Assembly: GCA_951640165.1 (NCBI GenBank)
Contig: OX621265.1
Coordinates: forward strand, 11,979,001-12,043,000
Direction of reading: 5' to 3'
Source of the DNA: Pseudoips prasinana
Taxonomy: Eukaryota > Arthropoda > Insecta > Lepidoptera > Nolidae
DNA: 64,000 nt
Shown: one piece after another, positions 46,001 to 58,200 of the stretch
Layout: each line of letters begins with the position of its first letter
How positions within the stretch are numbered: position 1 is the stretch's first letter
Notes under the pieces: generated by a model
The model's input: the letters and a program-made list of their open reading frames with translations, nothing else
Database searches by the model: none
Told to the model about the DNA's origin: nothing
Position numbers and translations under genes: made by a program

Positions 46001-49000
46001 CTAAATTTTTGTTTGTTTTCAAAGAATATATGACTACTTATTTAGGGTAATTTTTTTTTTCCTAAAAATGATATTTGTGCATTTAATAGTCTTGTTAAGT
46101 TAAGATAAACTACGCCTTGCGGCGCCAGATATTGGTATGGAAACAAAGGCCTTTTAAATAATAAATATCCATGAACAAGTGATAATTTTTTTTCTTATTA
46201 TTTTATTAAATATATATAGAACATAATCAAAGAATAAAAACCATATGTTATCGCTTTTATTTTTGAGATATGAGCTTTTGAATACAAGACGAGCTTCAAA
46301 ACGCCCTACTTCTAAGTTCAGCACAGCATAACTCTGCACCAAAGTCGTAATTTTATAAACAAAAGACAACATTGGTTAGCTAGTTTCATAATAAACATAA
46401 ATATATATAACACTTGACACTTTTTTATTGTTTCACAAGACAAATTGAGTCACAAGAAACGATTTTGTGAAACTCGACCCGCGCGCTGACGGCGCTATAA
46501 ATGGCGGGGCAAAGTAGGGTCGTCAAGTTTTTTTCGTGGGACATTTGAGGTAGGCACGCGCTGAGGGCCCGGGGCAAAGGCGCGTTGCGCGCGGACACCG
46601 ATTGGGCAAGCGAGCGGATATAGAAAAATTATCTCGCGAAATAGACGAGCTTCGCCAACACGTTTCTTTCAGTGGAACTAATTTAGCTTCTTGCACCAAT
46701 AATACAACGAATGCAGAAGAGCCCTTTTTAGATGTTAATGCTAGTGACGAATTATATAGTGAATTAAGTCAACATCATGATCACGTACGGGAGTTAACCG
46801 AATCTAATTTAGTGTTAAAATTGATACAAAAATAAAGGAACCTTCAGTTCCTAAAACATCTATCGAAAAATTACAGATATTAAAAGATAGGTATTCAGTA
46901 TTTTGACAACAATGAATGGTGTGAAGTGCGATGCAGACACACAAAAACTTTATAATTCGTCACCGGGATTTGTTGAGCTGGACATTAATGACGAATTGAA
47001 GATGTTATGACTCATCACGCCATCTAGCTCACTCGGATAAAGCATACGCTGCGTTAACGTCATGTGTGCTTAAACAACGCGATGTTTTGCAAAGTTCCCT
47101 TCGTTCCCTATTACAATGGGCCCGTATCATATGACAGTTTACGTGAGAAAATTGAAGAGTTATTCATTAAGGGTGATGATATATTTAACGTCTTTTCCGA
47201 ACTACTTCAGCTTATTTGTGGTCACCGAGCTGAAATCATACAGTTGAGGCGTGATGCCGTAATCAACTATGTACGAGACCCTCTTACGAAGGTGGCTATG
47301 CGTAAATTTCCACCCTCTTGTCAACACCTTTTTAATGCTGAATCACTGACTGAAGTAGGTACTCGAAAAGGCTGGGGTTGTTAAAAAAGTTTTCTTTCCT
47401 TTGAATAAAAGAGGCTCATATGCTCCAGCTGCGCAAGCTGTCCCGAGCAAGTCCACACGCCGCCCCCCGCAGGGGCAAGCATTTTACCACGCTCCCTCCC
47501 AGGGACGTGCGTGTCAATACGTACCCGCGCAGGGTACCTCGCATGGCTGTTGTACGTCAACAAATATTTCACACGTAAATAAACCCTCACTAAGTGCTTA
47601 CCAGTCAAGACCTCCGCACAAGCGTGGGCCTAGTTATTCGTACTTTCGTGCCAGAGGTACCTTTGGCCCAGAGGGAGCCACAAGCCGTCTAGAGATGCCT
47701 TTGACAATAACGCTCGCGGGAAAAGACGTGGTAAGTATTGACAATCAATTCAGTGCGGGGCGATTACTTCTATTTCGCCAAAGGTGGAAAGACCTCGGTG
47801 CACCTCCTTACTTATTAAAAATAATAGAAGGGTACCACGTACCATTTCTTCAAGTACCGCTAACTGTGCCACTTTTAAATCAAAATCAATACAGTACCAA
47901 GGTCTCCGAAGCTATGACAAATGGTTTATTCGAAATGCAACACTAGGGCGTCTTAGAAGTAGTCAAACCGTCTCCAAGCTTTGTTTCTATCATGTTTCTT
48001 GTGTCCAAAAGCGACCACACCCACAGGCCTATTTTCATTCTATCGGTACGGAATCGCTACGTTATAAAGGACAAGTTTCGGTAGATAAATGTGCAACGCA
48101 TCCCCAGTTTCCTGCAACCGAAAGATTGGCTGTGCAAAATCGATCTATCGCAAGCCTATTTTCATCTACCAATATGGGAATCGCACAGACGCTCCCTGCT
48201 AATAGTATACAAAGGGCAATTACTAAAAATGACTTGCTTACCCTTTGGCCTCAGCACAGGACCGAAAGTATTTGCTTCCCTAACCAATTGAATGCGACAA
48301 ATATCAGAATCAGGATATCATCACCCCATCTCATCCCGTGGGGGGCGTAGAAGTCGACCCGAGGGAATATCTACCAGAGGACGGGAAGCAGCTTCCTTCT
48401 GAGTACTACGACCATCATACTGCGATCGCCAACCCGCCTGCCAAGCGTGGCGATTATGGCATATCCCCTCAAGATGATTCTTGAGGGAGGCTTGTCCAGC
48501 AGTGGACTTATTTAAGCTGTAATGATGAACCAATTGGGTGGCCAAAACTCTAAGATATATGGAACTACGTATTATAGTATATTTGGACGACTTTCTCCTG
48601 GCCCACCAGAGAAGTCAGGTTTTATATTATGTCCAAGTAGTTCTAAAAAGACTACAATATCTGGGATGGGTAATAAATACGAAGAAATCTATCATAATAC
48701 CCCAGCAGACTCTTGTATTTCTCGGTATTCAATGGGAGACCCGGCAAAACAAAAAAATATTACCGAAAGACAAGTGCATTGTTCTGTCGTCCAAAATTTC
48801 AGACATTCTAGCACACGGACTAGTGAACATAAAAACCTTACAGAGCCTGGTAGGTCTTTTGAACTTTGCAAGCTTCATAGTCCCGAGAGGGAGACTTAAC
48901 TTTCGAGGCCTTCTGACCTTTCTCAACCTATTAATTAAGACACCCAGCTCCAAGCTGCATTTACTTCCCAGCCAAGCTCTGGAGGATCTATCATGGTGGC

Positions 49001-52000
49001 TTCACAATCACAATCCTTCGACTCGACGATCCACTTACCTCAACCTACCCACTTTATGGTAACAGATGCGTCGGACTTAGCGTGGGGGGCGCAGATAAAC
49101 AGCCAGTCTTTCTCAGGTCATTGGAGCGTTCAAGAAAAGCAATTACATCGCAATCAAAAGGAGCTTCTTGCGCTGCTAAAAATATTGCAGATCCAGCAAA
49201 AGTTCCTAACTCGATGCACGATATTGTGGCAAAGCGACAACAAGACTACGTACGTACGACACGAAGGCGGTACACAATCTGCAGCTCTCATGAAAATTAC
49301 CTACCAAATATTTCAATTATTAGCTCAGTGTCAGATTCAAATATTGGCCCAGTACATTCCGGGCAGATACAATCGTCATGCCGATCAGCTGTCTTGTTAC
49401 CGATTACTTCCCGAGTGGCATCTTTTGCCAACATGCACGAAAATGTTGTTCAAAAAGTTTGGGACCCCAGTCATAGACCTGTTTGCTTCGTACACAGCCC
49501 ATGTCGTATCCAATTACATGTCTCAAGACCAAAACGGCATTTAGGCGATGTTTCACGACGCCTTTTCTCAAACTTGGTATTACCACCTAGCATGGGTATT
49601 TCCTCCACCGTACCTTGTCCCCAAAGTGTTAACCCACCTCAATCAAGCTCAGGGTGTATTTCTAGTAATCGTCCCGAGATGGGAGTAAGTTTTTTGGAGA
49701 GCAGACCTCAAAGCCAGAGCCCTATCACCCCCATTTCCTATTCCTAATCTACATCACAATCTTATAGACACTTCAACCGGACTACCCCCAGCCAGAATAC
49801 AGGAAATGACTCTAGAGGTTTGGAGGTGTGAGGGTGGGGTGATTTAACTAATTGGGATGATTCACAGATTGATCTTCTTTTATCGTCATGGGGCCACTCT
49901 ACACGAAAAACTTACAAAGTAGCTTTGGATAAATGCATGGCCTGTTGTAAAACTTTTGATATTAATCCTTACCGGCAAGATGGTTCTATCCTAGCCAAGT
50001 ACTTAGCTGACTTGCATCTAAAAGAAAAATTCTTCTATAATACTATCTTATTACATAAGTCTGTGTTCGCCACTTTATGTAATTCTGAGCATTCCAGCAA
50101 TTTAAGTTTTCATGTTTTAGTTCGACATGTCCTTAAATCAATTGCTTTAAAAAAACCCAGTATCTAATAAAACAACTGTGTGGAATATTGATGATCTGGT
50201 GTCATTTTTGTCAAAGTAGAACATTGATGAAAACATTTTTTTTTCTATATCTAGACATACCGCTATTCTTCTTTTACTATGTTCAGGACGTCGTATTCAC
50301 GACTTAACTTTATTATCGGTTGATGACCGTCATTACCACGGTTATAATGACTACGTTGTGCTATTGCCGCTTTTTGGATCTAAGACCGATAACTGTGATT
50401 TCAGGCAATCGGGGTGGAAACTACTAGAAAACTCAAGTAACAAAAGACTCGATCCTGTATTCTGGGTGAAGCATTGCATTGAAACCCTTAAGGATAGACG
50501 TATTTTAACAGGATGTTCGAATCTTTTTATAAATTTTAGAGGTCAACCTAAAGCTGCCTCTCGTACATTGATTGCTGGTTGGCTTAAATCATTACTAACA
50601 TAAGCTGGTATAATCACAAGTCCTGGTAGTATTCGTTCAGCAGTTGCATCTAAAAACTGGTCGAACAATATTCCATTAGATGAGATTCTCTCTCGTGGCA
50701 GTACTATAGACGTGAAATTATTCCAACCACTGCCAACACAAGTGTCACTAGTTTATTTTCGCCCATTTTTTGATTAGTCTGTTTGTCGATTCCTGTGAAT
50801 TTGTTCCAGGACTGCATTCCAAATATGTTATTGTTTTAAATTTTCAAATATAATGTTGATTTAACTTTATAATTAACTACTATCGAAAATTATAATCGTC
50901 CATACATGGACTATGGCACCTATTAAAATTTGTTTTGTTATTTATATTTAACTAATAATATTAAGGAAAATCGTAATAAAAGTATTGTTCTTAACCTGTA
51001 TATTTTGTTTTCTTTGTTGATCGATCCGTAGCGATATATTTATTAATTTTCGTTTTAGAATATATAACAAACAGTTCTCCATGTGTTAAAGGTTCCAAAT
51101 AACGGTACATTATTTAATAGCGGCGTTTTACCCGAAATAAAACGCTTATTAAATACTTACCTTATTTGGAACCTTAGTTTTCAACTCTGCCTGGTGAATG
51201 TCGACTCAATGATCTAAAAATGGCGGGCTGTCTTCCCACAAAACCTTGCCCGCCAACTGCCGTGTGGTACGCGATGGAGGGGTCGTACGAGCGAGAGATC
51301 AATATAAGTAAGAAAGAGAGCAGAAAACTAGGTAGCCTTCTTCATGTGTCTAAGGTTCCAAATAAGGTAAGTATTTAATAAACGTTTTATTTTAGGTAAA
51401 TATACTAATAAATAATTACAATGATTGTGACAAAGTGTTCCTTGGTTCTTCTTTTAAATACCTCTAAAAATGAGCTAGTAAGAATAGAGTGTGGAAGAGA
51501 GTTCCATAGTCGAACGGCACGTATTGTGAAAGAACCATCATAACGGCTGGAAGTATGAAAAGGCATACGTAGTAGAGAGGACGTGGCTGAGCGACAGAAT
51601 CTGCCTCGAGGGACTAAGTACTCAAAGCGTTCACGAAGATAGACAGGAGAGTTAAAGTTATGAAGGATTGAGAAGAGTAGGGAAAGAATGTGACAATCTC
51701 TACGTTGCCGTATTGGCAGCCACTTCAACCTCTTCCGAAACTCCGACACATGTTCGTACTTACGGAGGCCAAAAATGAAGCGAATGCACAAATTCTGCAG
51801 ACGATCAAGCTTGTTAAGAAGTTCTTCATTCGCATCCAGAAAACAGACATCGGCATAGTCTAAAAGAGGTAGTAGGAGTAATTGTGCTAATAATACTTTA
51901 GTATGGAAGGGTAAGAATTTCTGTAATCGTTTAAGAGACTGAAACGAGCAGTATACCCTTCTGCTTACTTCCGCAACGTGAGTGCTATGATAAGTTAGTA

Positions 52001-55000
52001 TCAATTAGTATACTAAGATTTTTAACATGTGCAGCATAAGGCACAGGGACGTTGTCATAAAGAACTGGTGGAAGAAAGTTGTTAGGTATCAAACTAAACA
52101 TATGTCTGCCACCAATAATGATTGCTTGTGATTTAGTGGGGTTAACCAAGAGTCCAAAAGATTTCGCCCAATCACTAATGTTTCCAAGAACACTATTGAT
52201 GGCATCCATGGCCAGACTATTATCCTCAACTTTAAAGTGTCGGTAAAGCTGCAAATAGTCTGCGTAGAGATGGTAATTTGAAGAAACAATTTTGGTTATG
52301 GCGTTTATTAACACAGAGAAGAGAAGAGGAGAGAGTACGCCACTTGAGGAACGCCCGCAGCAAGATTACACCATTTTACTACATTTTGTCTGAATGGTTC
52401 TGTCTATATTAAGTATTCAATATTATTATAATGACGGACCTTGTAAACGACGGTCGCGCTTTAATGCTACCACCCCGGCACCGGATCCAATGCGATATCC
52501 ATGTGTTAGTTGTCCCAAGATATTTATTTTTATAGTTTGACTTACCACTTGTTAAAAATGATTGAAGAAAATATATTTGAACTATTACAATTGTTGTAGT
52601 GACTTGTAATCCCTCATTTTTCTTCTGAGCATTGCAAGACATCTTAAAATCCATTTCATTGTTCTCATATGGTAAATAAATCTGCAGGTCGATGTTTTTA
52701 TCTGTTGTAACTGTAATAAAAAAAAACTAATCATTAACTTTATCTGCGTGGTACAGACGCCAGCACATCCAGTTACCCCAATCTATCAAATTTCTTTTAT
52801 AGATTTTGAACTTTATCACATAAGCATAAGGTTCACTTTCAATTGGGGAAATTTGACAGATTGGGGTAGCTTGATGTGCTGGCGGGTGCACTCTCTTCTG
52901 CCGCATGATCCCTTGGGACGGCAGCCGTCACGAGCGTAAAGAGGTCAGGTACACACACACACGAGTTGGTACGCCAACTTCAAGATTCAGAGAAGTTTTT
53001 AGTGATAATATCTAATGTAGCGGTCATACCCGCTACTCCGAATCGCTGTCATTTATGTTTCATGGCAATCTGGTAGATCACGACACAAATGTGGTGATCG
53101 CAATGGCCGACGCGTGCACAGCTAAAATTTCATGCTAATAAGCCAGACCTCCTACACGCTACACGCTTTTTTTTGCGATGTTGCCTGGCATATTGTGAAC
53201 GCCCATTATGCCCCTTCTATGACAGTAGTTCCTTTTGTTCTCAATAAATACAAAAGCTAAGATTTGGTTAATTAAGACACATTTTTTGTACTTTGCTGGT
53301 ATTGTCAACTTATATACAACTAGTTTTTTTTTTATATATCAGAGGGCGACAAACGAGCAAGTGGGTCACCGGATGGTAAGTGATCACCGCCGCCCATGGA
53401 TACTCGCGACACCAGAGGAGTCACGAGTTGCCGGCCTTTTAGAGTCAGCAAACAAGTGTTGCTGACCCTTCCCCCCACCCCAATGAGCTCGGGCGACCTT
53501 ACTCACACTCGGAAACACAACATTAAAATTATTAATGTTATTATTAAGGAATGTCTTCTGTAAGGTGGAGGTACTTCCCCAGTCGGGCTGCTCTTTGCGC
53601 GATTGAACGCTATGCCCTACCTCTCTAGTTTGCTAAAAATAATAAATAAAGTGACTGAAGTGGCAGTGGGCAGGGCACATAGCTCGTAGAACTGACGGGG
53701 GCAGAAAGGTTCTCGAGTGGCGACCACGAACCCGAAGACGCAGCGTGAGCAGGCCCCCTAGCCGGTGGACGGACGATCTTGTGCGGGTGGCGGGAAGCCG
53801 CTGGATGCGGGCAAAGCAGGACCGGCTATTGTGGAGATCCTTGGGGGAGGTCTTTGTCCAGCAGTGGACGTCTTTCGGCTGATATGATGATGATGATGAA
53901 GAAATAAATAAAAATCGCCCTACGTTTTCACATTTATACCTTCACGTACAGTACCAAACCCGAGATAGTCTGGGTTCAAGTCCCGTGGAAGCAAATTGTA
54001 AGTGACTGAGAATTTACTCAGTTACAACAGTAATATCCCAAATTCACTTTTAGACCCCGAGACATCATAGCTAGATGCTAGGTGCATAGGTGATCGGTGA
54101 GGTAAGCAACTTTAATTTCTGAGCGTCTCCGTGCTTCGGAGGGCACGTTAAGCTGTCAGTCCCGGTTGTAGTCATTCGGCAATAGTCGTAAAGCCATGTC
54201 AGAGGCCTACTGGGCGGCTTGAACATCTCTGACACTAGGGTGACCACTGCCCATACGATTAAGTAACACCATAATCTATGGCATCATCATCATATCAGCC
54301 GAAAGTCGCCCACTGCTGGACAAAGGCATCCCCCAAAGATCAAAGATTGTGGAGATCTATGGCACATAACAGCTGTAAGGAGCCCACTGCTCGACAAAAG
54401 CCTCCTCCAAGAATCATCTAGGGGGATATGCCATAATTGCCATGCTTGCCAGACGGGTTGGCGATCGAAGTAGGATGGTAATCAGAAAGTACCTGCTGCC
54501 CATCCTCTGGTAGATAATAATATCTAGGGACAATGTCACACAGATCATCCTAGCCCCAAACTAAGCAAAGCTTGTACTATGGGTACCAGGCGACGATATA
54601 CATACCGATATAGATAGATAAATACTTAAATACATAAAAAAACATCCATGACTCAGAAACAAATATTCGTGCTCATCACACAAATATTTGCACTTACCGG
54701 AATTCGAACCCAGGACCACCAGCTTCGTAGGCAGGAGCACTACCAACTAGGCTACGGTGACCGTCGATTCCGATACCGATACCGATATACCCTCAGGTCG
54801 ACGTCTACGCCTCCCACGGGATGAGATGGGGTGATGACATTCTGATATTCGCCGCCATCACCACACACCAAAATCTATGCTATACTAACACCTAAGATAG
54901 ATAGATAGATAACTCTTTATTGCACACCAAAGACATAACTTAGAGTAAAAAAGATTACATTAAAATGGAAATAGTACAAGTGGCGGCCTATAGCTAAAAG

Positions 55001-55162
55001 CGATCTCTTCCAGGCAACCGATGAATGGACCTGTTAGTGAATAGAAAGACGGGGGTTGTAGGTGGTGTACAGAACAAAAGATGGCTGAATATACCGAAGG
55101 TACATTCAATGGCAGAAAATTCAATTGAATATTACATAGTTAATAAAATAATATAAATAAAT

Positions 55163-55203
<41 letters not shown>

Positions 55204-58200
55204 CAAATAATGGCATTCCGATTAGCTCATTCGCGTATTGTCAGATAATGTTCTACCTAATTAAGTTGTAAGAAAGTTTAAACCAGAATATGTATTCAAC
55301 TTACTGGGTCCTTTTACTATGTTTATGTATTTTTTGTTTAACGTGTTAAGTTGTATTGTTTCTGCTTTGTTCTCATTTATATCAAAATGTATATTCATTA
55401 TCTCATGTACAATATATTCATAACGTATTCGTCTCGTTGAACGTCTCAGTTGATATGGCTGAGTTCGTAAAACTAAATCATTGATTTTCACGTTTATAAC
55501 ATCTGAAACAAAAATATGACAACTATACAAATAATATTAATATACTGGAATCATCCCGTGCTAACTGACCGAATGGTAGGTGCTAATCGATCCGATATTG
55601 TCATCATTGACAAACAAATGAAAAAGACATCCTTTGTGGATATAACAATACCGTATGATGAAAATATCTTTGACGCAGAAAAAGAAAATATTTAAAAATA
55701 CCTTGATTTGAGTTTTGATAATGCGCAAATATGAAGAACCGAAAGGCCTGCGATCATACCTATTGTTATATCCATAAATTGAGTTTTACCTAAATCTCTG
55801 AAGATCATCCTTGCAAGTTTAGGGCTTGATATCTGGCTGGAGAGTTACATGCAGAAGGCGGTTTTGCTGGCGAATGCCAGATTGTGCGGAAATTTCTCTC
55901 CATGTAGCCCATATATTGTATGAGTTGTATTTGTATTAAAATAGCCTTGTATAATATCTTGTAAATAATATTGGTAATAAACATGTAAGAATATAAGTAA
56001 AATGCAAGGGGTTGCAAGGGTCGTGGGTACCCGGTCGATGCGGGCGGTACACAACCGGCCTTTATAAAATAAAAATAAAATAAATAAAATAAGAGTAAAA
56101 AAAAAATTAATACAAGCTTTTATTTAAATGCTCTAAAAAGAAGAAAATAAAATTTTCCTTTAAATTTCAGTCATCAACTCATAACCTTATTATACACAAT
56201 TTATATGTTTATAAAAGCTTGTCGCGCGATTAAATTGCGTAAACAAACTAGTACCTCTTCAATTAAGTAACATGATCTGCTAAGTTTAAATTAAAAAAAA
56301 AATAAAAAATTATTTAATACTTATAGGTACTTAAACCTCGCGACAAGCTTTTATGAACATATAAATTGTGTATAATAAGGTTATGAGTTGATGATTGAAA
56401 TTTTAAAGGAAAATTTTATTTTCTTCTTTTTAGAGCATTTAAATAAAAGCTTGTATTAAATTTTTTTTTTACTCTTATTTTATTTTTTACTTTTTAGTTA
56501 TCGCTGGCTAGTTTTCTTAGTCTATACATCTTAGTTAACGCATCATTGTTGCAAGGTCGTTTGCCGGTTAATTTCTAACAGTCTAGTTCCTCAACCAGGA
56601 GACCTTCTAAAGATTTTACTCTACTCAAGGCCACATATGCTTGACCAGCAGCAAAGAGCTTTGAGCCTAAGTAAACAACGGCGTGGTCGACAGTACTACC
56701 CTGCATTTTGTGTACCTACTGTGCAAGCCCAACATAATACAATCGGCAGCATTCTTCGTTCTGCGGTACCGTGACTATATTTTGCTGGAAATTGCACAGA
56801 CTTGGGCTGAATCAGGTGAACACCATCTTTACCAAAGTCTATACGGACGGATGGTAGATTAGTGTCATACATTTGTGCTCTTCGGAAGCAGGGCCATATA
56901 ATTTCTGTAATATGTCCAATAGCACCATTTACCAGACCTTTAGACACATCTACATTTTAACGCAACATCACTTTGGCCCCAACGAATATTTCTAGCTCCT
57001 GAGGTAGCCCTCCTGTCTTGTTTATATCGGATGGTATAATATTATTTAGATCTAAGTTGTCAGTTTTTCGAGTACAATCTACTAGACTATCCTGTGCTAT
57101 CATTTTGTTAATAGTTATACCACGAGCACGGAAATGTTCGAGAACAGTTTTGTTGTGATTGTATACTTGTTGGTTAGTGGGATAAATTCGCAGGGCTTTT
57201 TCAATCGCGAATTCGCCAGTTGGTTCTTTGTTTAGCCGATTCATTAAAATCACGAAATGCTCTGATTGAAGCTCGCCAATTCGTAATGCATTCAGGAGGT
57301 CTTTGAAAGTTGTGCTATCTTGTTGTCTCATATTTTCAGTCAATTCAATTAAGGAGAAGCAACGCCATAGGTGCGTTGCTGGGACAAATCTAGAGGGTTG
57401 ATCGAGGTCTCTACACCAAATTTCAGGTGGATTAGAGAAACGAAGCTTTTTTTTTTATTAAAGATGTAAGTACTTTTTTTTATTTTGACTTTTTTCTGAC
57501 AATTTATACTTTTTTTTGAAAATTTAGACTTTTTTTAAAAACTTTGACTATCGTTAAAAATTTTGACTTTGAATATTTTGACTTTTTTGAAAATTATGAC
57601 TTTTTTTTTAAATTTTGCTTTTATTTGTAAATTTTGACTTTTTTGAAAATATTGACATTTCTAAAAATTCTGATTTTTTTTTTTAATTTTGACTTTTTTT
57701 TTGAAAATTTTAAATTTTTTGAAAATTATGACTAAATTGAAAATATTGACGTCACATATTTTTTGAGTTACTCTCAACAATCCCTTTCATTTGATACCCA
57801 TATTGTAGTAGAGCATCAAAAATAAAAAAAGATAAAAGATAAAAATCATTTATTCACATGAAACATGGTTTACAAATTATAGGTGTTGTAATCATTTTGA
57901 GGTTTCACATGCTTCGCCATATATATGGCATGTAAATTTTTACAAATAAGTAGACAACTAAACTAAACAATAAACTAACGATCAAATATTCAATTACAAA
58001 ATTAATGGATTTCTATTATATTAAAGACATTATATAACAATATTAATATAAATGGTTATTACAATCGTCAACTTTAGGATTACAATTACTAGAAGGTATA
58101 AATTACATAAAAATACATTATTACATTGCTAACAGAAGTAAAGCTAAGTAAGTGGATTATAAAATTAATAAATTGGAATGTCAAAAATATAATGAATAAT

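Larger units (their letters stand above)
44794..47382 (+). pseudogene. DIRS gag-like ORF, interrupted
   Basis: Starts ATG 44794 (MDNHNNE) with a stop at 44818, then a Ser/Arg-rich region ([13 protein letters not shown], poly-Ser, KRKRGGKR). After the 1.6-kb insert the same frame continues [20 protein letters not shown]. Beyond more stops comes the conserved gag C-terminus [20 protein letters not shown]...[16 protein letters not shown]. It would form the cytoplasmic particle of the element. Broken by several stops and frameshifts. Confidence 0.75.
44254..51400 (+). mobile_element. DIRS-type tyrosine-recombinase retrotransposon, near full length
   Basis: 7.15 kb. Inverted terminal repeats (44254-44430 and 51207-51400), an internal complementary region (about 51085-51180) matching both outer ends, and gag, reverse transcriptase/RNase H and tyrosine recombinase remnants in order. 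No LTRs, no DDE integrase. These are diagnostic of DIRS. It is carried in the intron between receptor exons 52546 and 44099, antisense to the gene. Two later insertions (45012-46603, 48291-48527) and many stops show it is dead. Confidence 0.88.

Noticed and set aside
45012..46603. Spliced intron of the DIRS gag
   Set aside because: A GTAAGC donor at 45020 and an AG at 46610 exist, but the splice shifts the frame, whereas the 9-bp direct repeat restores it.
46460..46605. GC-rich TATA-containing segment as a host promoter
   Set aside because: It lies inside an insertion within a retrotransposon and no host gene starts nearby on the plus strand.
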